Of a stretch of DNA of 43,798 nt, positions 1-8,307 are shown piece after piece. Each line of letters opens with the position of its first letter. Within the stretch, counting starts at the first letter, position 1. The notes beneath the pieces are model-generated. The model was given only the letters and a program-made list of their open reading frames with translations, did no database searches and had not been told where the DNA came from. A program made the translations under genes and the position numbers. The DNA comes from a virus, in IMG/VR virus record IMGVR_UViG_3300042564_003607, positions 1 to 43,798 of that record; one strand, given 5' to 3'.

Positions 1-684
1 CTAGCGAAAGAAATCGCAGAATTCCACGCAGATAAGAAAGATTTAGCCGAAACCAAAGTAAAATTGGTTCGCGAAAGCAAGGCCAAGTTTGAAGCTATCA
101 AGAAAGATTTTGTTGCTCGTTCTGCAAAAATCATTGAAGAAACAGTCTCTAAAGGACTTAAATCTGAAATGCATCAATTGCGTGAAGACATTGAAGCTGC
201 TCGTAGAAATGATTTTGGTCGCAGAATTTTTGAAAGTTTTGCTAGCGAATATGCTGCCAGCCATCTTAATGAGAAATCAGAAACCGCTAAACTTCTAAAA
301 GCATTTGCCGTAAAAGAGCAAGAACTTGAAGAAGCAGCAAAGATTGTTGCAGACACACAAAAATTAGTTGAAAGTCGTGAAACAGAATTACGCATTGCCA
401 AAGACTCAGCCACTCGTAAAGAAACAATGAACGAATTGCTTGGTCCACTCGGCGGCGATAAAAAACAAGTAATGAAACAGTTGCTTGAATCTATTCAAAC
501 TGACAGACTACACGTGGCTTTTGACAAATACTTACCAGCTGTAATGGATGGTGGAGTGCCAGTCAAAAAATCACTTACAGAATCAAAAGAAATCACAGGC
601 AACAAACAGGCACAATCAATCAGCAGCGAAGATAAAACTGCTGAAATCATTGACATCCGCAGGCTTGCGGGACTAAAAGTTTAA
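1..684 (+). CDS. 22: Prohead core scaffold protein gp22 (C-terminal part)
   Basis: The reading frame is open from the first base, so the N-terminus lies outside the window and no start is assigned. About 227 codons are visible. They are rich in E, K, A and R with heptad-like spacing, as expected for the long coiled-coil core protein around which a T4-type prohead assembles and which gp21 later degrades. The end is a short hydrophobic tail (IRRLAGLKV). The identification rests mainly on position: 11 nt after the stop begins an unmistakable gp23, and gene 22 precedes gene 23 in T4-like phages. A separate ATG-led frame inside it is a shadow. I am fairly sure of the role; the sequence alone would only say 'coiled-coil protein'. 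Confidence 0.8.
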   Translation, partial: LAKEIAEFHADKKDLAETKVKLVRESKAKFEAIKKDFVARSAKIIEETVSKGLKSEMHQLREDIEAARRNDFGRRIFESFASEYAASHLNEKSETAKLLKAFAVKEQELEEAAKIVADTQKLVESRETELRIAKDSATRKETMNELLGPLGGDKKQVMKQLLESIQTDRLHVAFDKYLPAVMDGGVPVKKSLTESKEITGNKQAQSISSEDKTAEIIDIRRLAGLKV

Positions 685-695
685 GGAGAACTATA

Positions 696-1871
696 ATGTC
701 ACAATTACTCGAGTCACGCTGGTCGGAAACCAAAGAAGCTCTTTTAGAAGGTCTTCAAGGTAACAAGCGTTCAGTAATGGCAACTACTCTAGAAAATACC
801 CGCAAGTATTTGGCAGAGAGTGCCACTGCTGGAGCCACATCCGCCGGCAATATTGCAACACTTAACCGTGTTATTCTACCCGTCATTAGACGTGTAATGC
901 CAACAGTTATCGCTAACGAGTTGGTAGGTGTCCAGCCTATGACTGGCCCCGTGGGTCAAATCCACACTCTACGTGTTCGTTACGCAGACAACTACACAGG
1001 CAGTACTGGTGACAGTGCAAGTGCTGGTGAAGAAGCTCTATCACCATTTAAGGTTGCAGAAGGATATTCTGGTAACACAAATGGCAGAGCTGATGCAACA
1101 GCAGCCAAAGAAGGTGCAGCTGGTAACAGAATGAGCATTCAGATCTTGAAACAAACAGTTGAAGCTAAGACACGTAAATTGTCTGCTCGCTGGACGTTTG
1201 AAGCTGCTCAAGATGCACAAGCCCAACAAGGCATTGACATCGAAGCAGAAATCATGGCTGCTCTTGCACAAGAGATCACAGCTGAGATCGATCAAGAAGT
1301 TCTACGTAGCTTGACAACACTATCTGGTACAGCCGTACTAACATACGACCAAGCTACTGTTAGTGGTACTGCTACTTTCGTTGGTGACGAACACGCTGCT
1401 CTAGCTGTTCAGATCAATCGTGCTAGCAACATCATTGCACAGCGTACACGTCGTGGCGCAGGCAACTTTGCAGTTGTTAGTCCGTTTGCATTGACAATTC
1501 TACAAAGTGCTACAACTTCTGCGTTCGCAAGAACAACAGAAGGTACATTCGAAGCTCCTACAAACACCAAGTTTGTTGGTACATTGAACAGTGCTATGAA
1601 GATCTATGTTAACGGTTATGCCGCTGACAGTGCTCCAGTGCTAATTGGTTACAAAGGTTCTTCAGAATCTGATGCAGCCGCTTTCTACTGCCCATACATT
1701 CCATTGATGAGCAGTGGAGTTGTACTAGATCCATCAACATTCGAACCAGTCGTATCATTCATGACACGTTATGGCTATGTTGAATTGACTAACACAGCAT
1801 CATCTCTAGGTAACGCAGCTGACTACTTGGCTAACGTTGCTATCACCAGCGGTAATGTTAAGTTTGCTTAA
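696..1871 (+). CDS. 23: Major capsid protein gp23
   Basis: Forms the hexamers of the T4-type head. The N-terminal half carries the family signature around residues 53-85 (NRVILPVIRRVMP, then NELVGVQPMTGPVG), and the C-terminal third has the FYCPYIPLM and FMTRYGY segments typical of gp23. The family is cleaved by the gp21 protease after (L/I)xE; here LAE at residues 39-41 fits, which would release a 41-residue propeptide (T4 removes 65). At 391 aa it is clearly shorter than T4 gp23 (521 aa), so the T4 insertion domain is probably reduced or missing; this is inferred from length. The start is set by a ribosome site (AAGGAG) 7 nt upstream of the ATG. It follows gp22 by 11 nt and is closed by a strong terminator. 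Confidence 0.95.
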   Translation: MSQLLESRWSETKEALLEGLQGNKRSVMATTLENTRKYLAESATAGATSAGNIATLNRVILPVIRRVMPTVIANELVGVQPMTGPVGQIHTLRVRYADNYTGSTGDSASAGEEALSPFKVAEGYSGNTNGRADATAAKEGAAGNRMSIQILKQTVEAKTRKLSARWTFEAAQDAQAQQGIDIEAEIMAALAQEITAEIDQEVLRSLTTLSGTAVLTYDQATVSGTATFVGDEHAALAVQINRASNIIAQRTRRGAGNFAVVSPFALTILQSATTSAFARTTEGTFEAPTNTKFVGTLNSAMKIYVNGYAADSAPVLIGYKGSSESDAAAFYCPYIPLMSSGVVLDPSTFEPVVSFMTRYGYVELTNTASSLGNAADYLANVAITSGNVKFA

Positions 1872-1895
1872 TAGCTGACTTTTACAACAAAATTC

Positions 1896-1919
1896 AAAAA
1901 GGCTCTTCGGAGCCTTTTT
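1896..1919 (+). terminator. Rho-independent terminator after gp23
   Basis: Perfect stem: AAAAAGGCTC, loop TTCG, GAGCCTTTTT. The GGCTC/GAGCC core closed by a stable UUCG tetraloop and ending in a T run is a textbook intrinsic terminator. The A and T runs are symmetrical, so it could also work on the opposite strand. It separates the capsid operon from the next late unit. Confidence 0.9.
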
Positions 1920-1927
1920 GTTTGACT

Positions 1928-1933
1928 TAAATA
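1928..1933 (+). promoter_or_regulatory. Late promoter box (TAAATA), leaderless type
   Basis: TTAAATAT lies just behind the gp23 terminator. Only 4 nt (TCTG) separate the box from the ATG at 1938, so a T4-type start about 6 nt after the box would fall on or next to the start codon. No Shine-Dalgarno sequence is present. Confidence 0.5.
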
Positions 1934-1937
1934 TCTG

Positions 1938-2207
1938 ATGCAAATAGAAAGCGATAAAGACTTTACAGAATTAAGAAAACAGTTCTTGATTTGGCGCAAA
2001 CGTTTTCCTATGTTTGCACACGATGTCTATCAAATAGAAAAAATTATAGACTCGCATATACAACAGCACAGTAAAATTATGGTCATGCATAGACAAACAC
2101 ACAATAGAAGCTACTTGGAAAAAGCACAACTAGAAATAGACGCTATCAATCAAGTATTAGGCACAGTTGAAAAACTAGAACTGATGGCTATGCTAAGTCG
2201 CGGATAA
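1938..2207 (+). CDS. Small helical protein of unknown function
   Basis: 89 aa. I do not recognise a family. The sequence is charged and aromatic with no membrane segment or metal motif, and looks mostly alpha-helical (FLIWRKRFPMFAHD near residue 17, then long amphipathic stretches). It lies between the gp23 terminator and the next late promoter, so it is a single-gene late unit. The ATG is the only plausible start: the next Met is at residue 25. There is no ribosome site, but a TAAATA box sits 4 nt upstream, which suggests a leaderless message. It could be a small head or assembly protein, but nothing in the sequence proves that. Confidence 0.7.
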   Translation: MQIESDKDFTELRKQFLIWRKRFPMFAHDVYQIEKIIDSHIQQHSKIMVMHRQTHNRSYLEKAQLEIDAINQVLGTVEKLELMAMLSRG

Positions 2208-2210
2208 ATA
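2203..2210 (+). promoter_or_regulatory. T4-type late promoter (GATAAATA)
   Basis: One mismatch to the T4 late consensus TATAAATA. It overlaps the end of the preceding small gene. Transcription should start near 2216, giving a leader of about 77 nt before the ATG at 2293. Confidence 0.75.
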
Positions 2211-2214
2211 AAGT

Positions 2215-2268
2215 ATCATAAAGTAAGAGCCGTAAAATCGGACTTATGCGGAACCCGCCGCGTATGAT
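2215..2268 (+). ncRNA. Structured 5' leader: predicted three-way junction
   Basis: An outer stem ATCATA (2215-2220) pairs with TATGAT (2263-2268). It encloses one hairpin, TAAG..CCG with CGG..CTTA (2224-2246, loop TAAAAT), and a GC-rich hairpin, GCGG/CCGC (2248-2261). The outer stem starts at the predicted first nucleotide of the late transcript. A ribosome site (AGGAG) follows at 2282. I know no matching riboswitch family. The pairing is read by eye without energy calculation. Confidence 0.45.
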
Positions 2269-2292
2269 TTAAAAAATCACTAGGAGAAACAA

Positions 2293-2991
2293 ATGGGACG
2301 TTCATTAAAGAAAGATATATTTGGTACTGATGTTATTAGAAATGGTGTTGGTACAAATACTGGAATTACAGTAAGCGGTTATTTTAGCAGTGCATTAGCT
2401 ACAGACTATTCTATTGTTAAACAACGAGGTGCAAACACATTTGTTGTTGCAAGACAATTTGGTATGGCTAGTGCTGTAACTGGAAATACCACGTCAGGCA
2501 GTAAAACAATTGCTTCAGTAAGTACAGACCCCACAGATGCTCAGTATGAATTTACAGTTGGGGCTAGTATACACGGAGTAGGAATTCCAGACGGTTCTGT
2601 AATAGAATCAATTGTTAGTTCTAGTTCTATCACTATTTCCAATGCAGCTACAGCCACAGGAGCTGGTGTAGCATTATTCTATGACGGTATTAGAAAAGTA
2701 GGTAAACTGGTCGACACAACACCAAACGCCAACGGTGAAATCCTAATGCGTGGTTCCCCAGTATCTGGAACAGCAGGTGGTGAGTTAGAAGGAACTTCAG
2801 CTGGTCTAGTACCAATCCGTAAACTAACAAAACGTTTAGCTTACGGCTTTCCAACTGTGCCAGTACTAAGTGGCGGCATTCATAGAGGTGAAGATGACAA
2901 TACTGCTACTAACCATGACGGTGTTCGTTACACATGGTACTTAGAAAGCGATTCTTCAGCAGACTATATTGTTCTAACACAAGTTAGCTAA
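2293..2991 (+). CDS. Virion structural protein, N-terminal anchor plus beta domain
   Basis: 232 aa, probably a head- or tail-decorating protein. The start MGRSLKKDIFGTDVIR is similar in style to other small structural proteins of marine T4-like phages. Residues of about 62-133 look like an inserted beta-sandwich module: GSKTI, then GVGIPDGSVI, a serine run and a TATGAG stretch, the pattern of bacterial Ig-like repeats in phage fibres. The C-terminus is hydrophilic. It begins a run of tightly packed plus-strand genes, the next starting 13 nt later. The start is fixed by AGGAG. Function is inferred from context. Confidence 0.75.
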   Translation: MGRSLKKDIFGTDVIRNGVGTNTGITVSGYFSSALATDYSIVKQRGANTFVVARQFGMASAVTGNTTSGSKTIASVSTDPTDAQYEFTVGASIHGVGIPDGSVIESIVSSSSITISNAATATGAGVALFYDGIRKVGKLVDTTPNANGEILMRGSPVSGTAGGELEGTSAGLVPIRKLTKRLAYGFPTVPVLSGGIHRGEDDNTATNHDGVRYTWYLESDSSADYIVLTQVS

Positions 2992-3004
2992 TCAAGGATA
3001 GTAT

Positions 3005-4141
3005 ATGGCACTGAGTGGACGTACAGTACAATCTAGCGGTGACTACAATATTAAAACCGGAGAAGGCAGTACTATTCTGCTGGACACCGGTCCTAATGTA
3101 GGTGAAGTCCGAATAACTGGCAATCTCATTGTATTGGGAGAAACACTCACGGTTGAAGCCACAAACTTGAATGTTCAAGACAATATTATTATTCTCAACT
3201 ACGGCGAAACTGGACAAGGTGTTACACTAGGTTATTCTGGCGTACAGATAGATCGAGGTTATAACATCGATTCTAGTCAAGTTGCGCCAACTGCTTTGCT
3301 GTGGGACGAAGCTAATGAAACTTGGCAAATAGCTCAAGGTACTCCTGAAGACGGTTTTAATTATACTGATAGCAAATTAAAACTGTCACAGATTCTCACT
3401 GACGCTGCCACTGACGACGGCGACCTAATTCTAATTGGTGCAGGCACAGGAGTGGTAAAAGTAACAGGAACGGTGAACTACGAACAGCGAGTGTTAGACG
3501 ATGACGATGTTCCGAACAAACGCTATGTAGATGATGCAATTCAATTAAATCCTACATTTCAAATCACTAAAGACGATACCAGAGTCATTGTATTCGACAA
3601 AGAGAATGCACTACCAGCAGCATCCTTTTCACCTGCAATAGGACCGTATATAGCTCAACCTGTAAACAGTCAAATTGCTTTTATTGTTGACAACAGACGT
3701 GTGGCAGTAATGACTAAAGATCATTTCGAAATGACAGGTCTTACTATTTTTACTGAAGATCCTGTAGTACCCGATGTAGAAGCAGCTATGTCAGGTAATT
3801 TCAACCCAGGCCCAATTTCAACAAATCTTACCGGTTTTGAAAATCAAAGCGCAGTGGTTATTCAGTCAGACAATACCAACGCCAACATAAGATTAGAAAC
3901 CAATGGCACAGGCAAGGTTGTGATTTCGTATGCCATGAGTTTTGAATATCATGGAAGTCCGGTAACACAGGTCGGCAGCACATCTATACTTTACGGATCT
4001 ACGCCAGGAACGGGTACCACAGGTTTAAGTTTTAGAAATACCAGACCCAGTAAAGAATTAAATGGTACAGTAAATGCCAGTTTTACCACTGATGAATTAA
4101 TAAGTAAAAATAGAGCATTACTTTTCAGTATGTTATTTTAA
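3005..4141 (+). CDS. Tail-fibre-like structural protein
   Basis: 378 aa. Near residues 33-70 it has the fibre motif VRITGNLIVLGETLTVEA followed by NLNVQDNIIILN, short beta repeats that build the stem of trimeric fibres in marine T4-like phages. A second signature, VPNKRYVDDAI, lies near residue 164. The C-terminus ends in ISKNRALLFSMLF, possibly an assembly helix or tip. There is no enzymatic motif. A ribosome site AAGGA precedes the ATG. Neighbours are all small structural genes with gaps of about 10 nt, so they are co-transcribed. The exact place in the virion cannot be told. Confidence 0.8.
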   Translation: MALSGRTVQSSGDYNIKTGEGSTILLDTGPNVGEVRITGNLIVLGETLTVEATNLNVQDNIIILNYGETGQGVTLGYSGVQIDRGYNIDSSQVAPTALLWDEANETWQIAQGTPEDGFNYTDSKLKLSQILTDAATDDGDLILIGAGTGVVKVTGTVNYEQRVLDDDDVPNKRYVDDAIQLNPTFQITKDDTRVIVFDKENALPAASFSPAIGPYIAQPVNSQIAFIVDNRRVAVMTKDHFEMTGLTIFTEDPVVPDVEAAMSGNFNPGPISTNLTGFENQSAVVIQSDNTNANIRLETNGTGKVVISYAMSFEYHGSPVTQVGSTSILYGSTPGTGTTGLSFRNTRPSKELNGTVNASFTTDELISKNRALLFSMLF

Positions 4142-4150
4142 GGATTACAA

Positions 4151-4501
4151 ATGGCAATCGCAAACACACGATTAACAACAACAGCATTAACCACAGTTTA
4201 CACAAGCTCTGGCGACAATGCAATTACCACAATTATTGTGTGCAACACCGGAGCAGTAGACCTTACCAATGAAACTACTCGTGCTAGCGATTTAGATTTA
4301 TATTTGGTTCCAAGTGGTGGAGGCAGCGGCACTGAAGCCACAAGAATAGTCAGCAAGCTGACAGTACCTGCAGGTGAAACAGTTTTTTTCAGCGAAGAAA
4401 GAGTAGTTTTAAGCAACGGAGATACTGTTCAGGCTCAGGCCAGTTCCACGGGCGGAGTCGGTGGATTATTAACTATAACTGTAAGCACATTACCAGTATG
4501 A
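4151..4501 (+). CDS. Small beta-sandwich virion protein (family copy 1)
   Basis: 116 aa, almost entirely beta-prone. The pattern LTTVYTSSGDNAITTIIVCN near residue 13, then a glycine loop, then VPAGETVFFSEE and a final alternating strand, resembles the proteins at 7966 and 22201. All three look like one fold of about 110 aa. This suggests a small decoration or fibre-base subunit. Its stop overlaps the next start (ATGA), a sign of translational coupling. There is no catalytic motif. Confidence 0.75.
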   Translation: MAIANTRLTTTALTTVYTSSGDNAITTIIVCNTGAVDLTNETTRASDLDLYLVPSGGGSGTEATRIVSKLTVPAGETVFFSEERVVLSNGDTVQAQASSTGGVGGLLTITVSTLPV

Positions 4502-5055
4502 AATTCCTAAAGACACAAAATACCAGCAGATTTGGCCTTAAAGACAATGCCTTTAAGGCAAATCCCTACGGTCGTTACACCATGGATGGCACAGGCGGCC
4601 TACGACTGCCAAAAGGCACAACAGCACAACAGCCAAATCTTTCCGGAGTAGAAATGCCCGATGGTGCCAACGGAATGTTGCGTTACAATACCACCACAGA
4701 TGAGTTAGAATGTTATATTGCAGGCTTTTGGGAAACAGTCAAAGGTTCCGCAACTAACTCAATAATTCAACAGTCTACGCTAGGCCCTGGAAATTTTATA
4801 GAAACAAAATTTGGACCACTGGTTCCTGCCTATGCTCCTGATTATACAGCCAATGCCAACAATATTATTGTATTGGTAGAAAATGTTTGGCAGATTGCCG
4901 GCACAAATTTTACCATAGTCACTACACCTGTTGGCGTTCCCTCTGCTAGTTTTTACGGTGGCGCAGGTAGTTATCCTTCAGGATATTATATAAGTTTTTC
5001 TGATGCAGTGCCTATTGGCAAAACGGTCACTGTGTATTACGGTTACGCTAATTAA
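4498..5055 (+). CDS. Fibre-associated structural protein with RYNT motif
   Basis: 185 aa. The N-terminus is basic and short. Residues of about 59-82 carry MLRYNTTTDELECYIAGFWE, a motif that recurs near the ends of several fibre proteins in this window. The C-terminal half is beta-rich (a glycine- and tyrosine-rich patch, then VPIGKTVTVYYGYAN), like a small receptor-facing domain. It overlaps the preceding gene by 4 nt (ATGA) and the next begins 3 nt after its stop. Probably a fibre or baseplate attachment subunit; the role is inferred. Confidence 0.75.
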   Translation: MKFLKTQNTSRFGLKDNAFKANPYGRYTMDGTGGLRLPKGTTAQQPNLSGVEMPDGANGMLRYNTTTDELECYIAGFWETVKGSATNSIIQQSTLGPGNFIETKFGPLVPAYAPDYTANANNIIVLVENVWQIAGTNFTIVTTPVGVPSASFYGGAGSYPSGYYISFSDAVPIGKTVTVYYGYAN

Positions 5056-5057
5056 TC

Positions 5058-6788
5058 ATGACGCAACTAGGTAGAATAAGCGGTCCCATTCTAACATCAA
5101 ATTTAGAAAGAGATCCCGGTGAGGACCTTGCTTTTGAAACTGATCTGTTGTATCTAGATGTTACAAATTCACGCATCGGCCTAAATAAAAATAATCCAAC
5201 AACAGCTCTCAACATCAACGGATATGTAAAAACTACAGATTTAATAGTTGACAACCAAGCAATATTTGACAATCTTATATTCAACGCCAACGGCACTATA
5301 TCAACAGTTGTGGGACCCATTAATATTAGTCCTGTTGGAGCAGGCGCTGTTATTAATCTTGACAGGGTACTAACAGCACAACTCGAAATCAACGGTAATG
5401 TAATTAAAAATTACACTACCAACGGTAATGTTGTGCTTAATCCCAATGCATCTGGATCCATAAATATTCAAAGCAGTACCAGTATACTAGGTAACCTAGT
5501 GGTCACTGGTAATACTGTACTGACTGGAGATTTATCAGCAGCAGACAATATCATAGTTGGAGATAGTCCTTTAGATGTTGTTACAGTGGCTCCAGATTTT
5601 ACACAAGATATTATTCCGGGAATAAACAACACGTATGATCTAGGTCAATCTGCAAAACGTTGGAGTCAGTTACACGCAGCTAATGTAACAAGTGGCGGTA
5701 GTTTAACTTTTTCTGGCAGTAACTATCTTTCTCTAAGTGCCGCCCAAACAATAGGCACACAAGCGTTTACCTTTGAATGTTTCTTTTATACAGCTAGTAA
5801 TGGACTACAAACAATACTGGGAGCGTCGGCCGCCGGAGGGATGTCAATATGGCTGTTTGGCGATGGCATCAATCCAGTAACCACTATACAAATTGATAGA
5901 TCGTATGTTGACGCTGCCGTATACACAGTTAGTCCCATAACCATAAACACATGGCATCACATTGCAGTAACAAGAGACAGTGCGAACAATATGTCAGTAT
6001 TTTTAGATGGCGTCAAAGCTACCGGAGCCGCATCGAATGCCACAAACTACACCGGTGCCAGCGGACTTATTGGAGCGGTTTGGTCATCTCCTTATTTCTT
6101 TACAGGGTATTTGACTCAGATAAAATTAGCTGTAGGATCAAACTATTACACTCCAACAGCGGCTAGTATAGTAATTCCTACTGCATTATTGACAACTAGC
6201 ACAAATACAACGTTATTATTAACTGCGGCAGCCAGCGGTACATACCTTACAGATACCAGTGGAGTACAAACAATATCTAATATAGGTGCAGTTACTTACA
6301 GCACATTTTCACCACTCACAGCTGTTGCTAATCTTGTGCTGCCCCAGGCAGTTGTTATCAGCGATCAAATGAGACTAGATGGAGTCACTGGCCAAATTAT
6401 CAGTGTGCAGTCAAATGATGATATTCGAATCACACCATTTACTGGAATAACTTCAATTGAACGCACACAGTGGCAGGACAACACAGTTACTAACCTCAAC
6501 AATTCTGCTATTACCTTTGCATCTACTGCTACAGGTTATTTAAAATATCAAGGTACAAATGGTTTTGTAATACCTGCAGGAACAGGAGACGATGCGTTCG
6601 CTCCAGGCACCCCGCAAAATCAAAGAAGAGCTAGTCCCGAAGAAGGTGAAACTCGATGGAATACTGATCTAGCATATATTGAGTGCTATGACGGTACAGT
6701 ATGGCAATTATCAACTGGTGGTGGTGCAACAATCAGTGTACCGATAATGCAAGATTTAGGAAATGTATATACTCTCATTCTAGGCTAA
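5058..6788 (+). CDS. Fibre protein with inserted LamG (concanavalin-like) domain
   Basis: 576 aa. The N-terminus (GRISGPIL..NLERDPGEDLAFETDLLYLDV with IGLNKNNP) and C-terminus (GYLKYQGTNGFVIP; TRWNTDLAYIECYDGTVWQ; NVYTLILG) match the paralogue at 6909. Between them, from about residue 212 to 415, is a foreign block absent from the paralogue. It reads as a laminin-G/concanavalin-like jelly roll: FTFECFFYTAS, NTWHHIAVTRDSANNMSVFLDG, and YFFTGYLTQIKLAVG. Such domains bind glycans, so this fibre probably contacts the host surface. The flanking stem consists of GNLVVTGNTVLTGDL-type beta repeats. The ATG follows the previous stop by 2 nt. Confidence 0.85.
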   Translation: MTQLGRISGPILTSNLERDPGEDLAFETDLLYLDVTNSRIGLNKNNPTTALNINGYVKTTDLIVDNQAIFDNLIFNANGTISTVVGPINISPVGAGAVINLDRVLTAQLEINGNVIKNYTTNGNVVLNPNASGSINIQSSTSILGNLVVTGNTVLTGDLSAADNIIVGDSPLDVVTVAPDFTQDIIPGINNTYDLGQSAKRWSQLHAANVTSGGSLTFSGSNYLSLSAAQTIGTQAFTFECFFYTASNGLQTILGASAAGGMSIWLFGDGINPVTTIQIDRSYVDAAVYTVSPITINTWHHIAVTRDSANNMSVFLDGVKATGAASNATNYTGASGLIGAVWSSPYFFTGYLTQIKLAVGSNYYTPTAASIVIPTALLTTSTNTTLLLTAAASGTYLTDTSGVQTISNIGAVTYSTFSPLTAVANLVLPQAVVISDQMRLDGVTGQIISVQSNDDIRITPFTGITSIERTQWQDNTVTNLNNSAITFASTATGYLKYQGTNGFVIPAGTGDDAFAPGTPQNQRRASPEEGETRWNTDLAYIECYDGTVWQLSTGGGATISVPIMQDLGNVYTLILG

Positions 6789-6800
6789 TTCTCCAAAAGA

Positions 6801-6808
6801 TATAAATA
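6801..6808 (+). promoter_or_regulatory. T4-type late promoter (TATAAATA)
   Basis: Exact consensus in a 120-nt intergenic gap. The predicted start is near 6814, leaving a leader of about 95 nt before the ATG at 6909. Confidence 0.85.
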
Positions 6809-6816
6809 CTACTGAT

Positions 6817-6840
6817 TACAAAGAAAAGTCTTTCTTTGTA
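6817..6840 (+). ncRNA. Perfect 10-bp hairpin at the 5' end of a late mRNA
   Basis: TACAAAGAAA, loop AGTC, TTTCTTTGTA. It begins about 3 nt after the predicted transcription start. The rest of the leader has a near-direct repeat (GTGGTAAACC and GTGGTTAACC) and a second small hairpin CCGTG-AAA-CACGG at about 6880-6892, before the AAGGAG ribosome site at 6898. A 5' stem at the very end of a message usually protects it from decay; that role is inferred here. Confidence 0.6.
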
Positions 6841-6908
6841 TGGTCAAACTGTGGTAAACCCGCAATGCAAGGTGGTTAACCGTGAAACACGGGGTCTAAG
6901 GAGAGCTA

Positions 6909-7961
6909 ATGGCTATTGGAAGAATTTCCGGTCAAATGCTTAAACCTAATCTAGTCAGAGATGGCGTGGATCTAGCGTTTGAGACTGACTTATTATATTT
7001 AGATGTTGTCAACTCTCGAATTGGGGTTAACAAGTCCTCCCCACTGCACGACTTAGACGTCAACGGTACAACAAAATCCACAGATCTAGAAGTAACCAAT
7101 CAATTTGACATTGGCAACATAACCGTCACTGGTAACACTATCAGCAGCGATCTCAGTACTATAACTTTTTCACCATCGGGTGCTGAACCGACCATCTACA
7201 ATGCTAGATTGGTAGTAGATGACATTCAAATTCTAGGAAATACTATTTCCACAGAAGTATCAAACAGTGCTCTAGAACTACGAGCCAACGGTACAGGAAT
7301 TATAGACATTTACGGTAATACCAACATTACTGGAAATCTTGATGTTACTGGAAATATCAATGCCACTGGAAATGTAACCATAGGCGGAAATATTATCATT
7401 GGAGACAGTCTAACTGATTCTGTTACTATCAACGCCAGCATTCAAAGTGATCTAGTTCCTCAAACCGACAATACTTGGGATTTGGGTTCCGGAGCATATC
7501 GCTGGAGGAACATCTACGTCAACAACCTGTATACCGATGTGTTAAATGTTACCATGCTAGATGTTGGTAACCTCATGTTTAGAGACAATGAAATTACCAG
7601 TACAACAGGGCAAGACATAATCATAGACGGCAATGGTGCCGGCGGCGTTAGACTGGGAAATTTTCGAATAGCTGACAATGTTATAACCAATCTCAGTTCT
7701 AATGCAGTAACTGAAATTGCGCAAACGGGCACAGGATATTTTAAAATTCAAGGCACAAATGGTTTTGTTCCTCCAGTGGGCAGTGATGCTCAAAGACCCA
7801 CTGCTTATGCAGTACTAGGAATGACTCGATTCAATACCAATTCAAAAGCTCTTGAAATTTGGGACGGACTTACCTGGGCATCACCTTCGGGATCATCTGG
7901 AGCAGTTTCAGAAATTACGGCCAACGAAATAGCAGCCACTTATGCGCTGATGCTAGGATAA
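6909..7961 (+). CDS. Fibre protein, paralogue without LamG
   Basis: 350 aa. It shares with the gene at 5058 the N-terminal module (DLAFETDLLYLDVVNSRIGV), the stem repeats (TGNLDVTGNINATGNVTIGG), the DNTWDLGSGAYRWRNIYV segment, and the end (GYFKIQGTNGFVPP; MTRFNTNSKALEIWDGLTW; ATYALMLG). It lacks the LamG block, so it shows the ancestral or deleted layout. It has its own late promoter and structured leader, so it can be made in a different amount from its paralogue. It probably forms part of the same fibre or a related one. Confidence 0.85.
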   Translation: MAIGRISGQMLKPNLVRDGVDLAFETDLLYLDVVNSRIGVNKSSPLHDLDVNGTTKSTDLEVTNQFDIGNITVTGNTISSDLSTITFSPSGAEPTIYNARLVVDDIQILGNTISTEVSNSALELRANGTGIIDIYGNTNITGNLDVTGNINATGNVTIGGNIIIGDSLTDSVTINASIQSDLVPQTDNTWDLGSGAYRWRNIYVNNLYTDVLNVTMLDVGNLMFRDNEITSTTGQDIIIDGNGAGGVRLGNFRIADNVITNLSSNAVTEIAQTGTGYFKIQGTNGFVPPVGSDAQRPTAYAVLGMTRFNTNSKALEIWDGLTWASPSGSSGAVSEITANEIAATYALMLG

Positions 7962-7965
7962 AATT

Positions 7966-8298
7966 ATGCCAACCTTATTTAGACACGCAGTAAACACCGA
8001 AATAGGAACCACACCTGTAGATGTACTGCAAGTAGATCAAGGAGTTAGAGTTACCGTTATAGGTTTTAATCTAGCCAACGTTACCGATTATGACACCGTG
8101 GTAGTCAACGTATTTGTTATAGATGAAAACTCTACTCAGGCACATTACGTGCGTGGTTTATCAATCTCTCCCAACAGTACAGCTAAAATTATTACACAAG
8201 GTGAAAAACTGATATTACCAGAAACTGCAGGAATACGAATAGTCTGCGACACTGAAAACAGTATAGATTCTGTTATTAGTTATGTAGAAATATCTTAA
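7966..8298 (+). CDS. Small beta-sandwich virion protein (family copy 2)
   Basis: 110 aa, strand-rich, with the layout of the proteins at 4151 and 22201: an N-terminal TTPVDVLQVDQGVRVTVIGFNL strand pair, a central acidic stretch, LSISPNSTAKIITQGEKL, and a terminal VISYVEIS strand. No cysteine pair or metal motif. It lies 4 nt after a fibre gene and 9 nt before the next small gene. Likely a fibre-base or decoration subunit; assignment to the same family is by pattern, not by high identity. Confidence 0.7.
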   Translation: MPTLFRHAVNTEIGTTPVDVLQVDQGVRVTVIGFNLANVTDYDTVVVNVFVIDENSTQAHYVRGLSISPNSTAKIITQGEKLILPETAGIRIVCDTENSIDSVISYVEIS

Positions 8299-8307
8299 GG
8301 AAAAATC

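Noticed and set aside
2215-2292. Known riboswitch in the leader
   Set aside because: I compared it mentally with glutamine (glnA/downstream-peptide) and SAM types found in marine phages and saw no conserved core; only generic structure is claimed.
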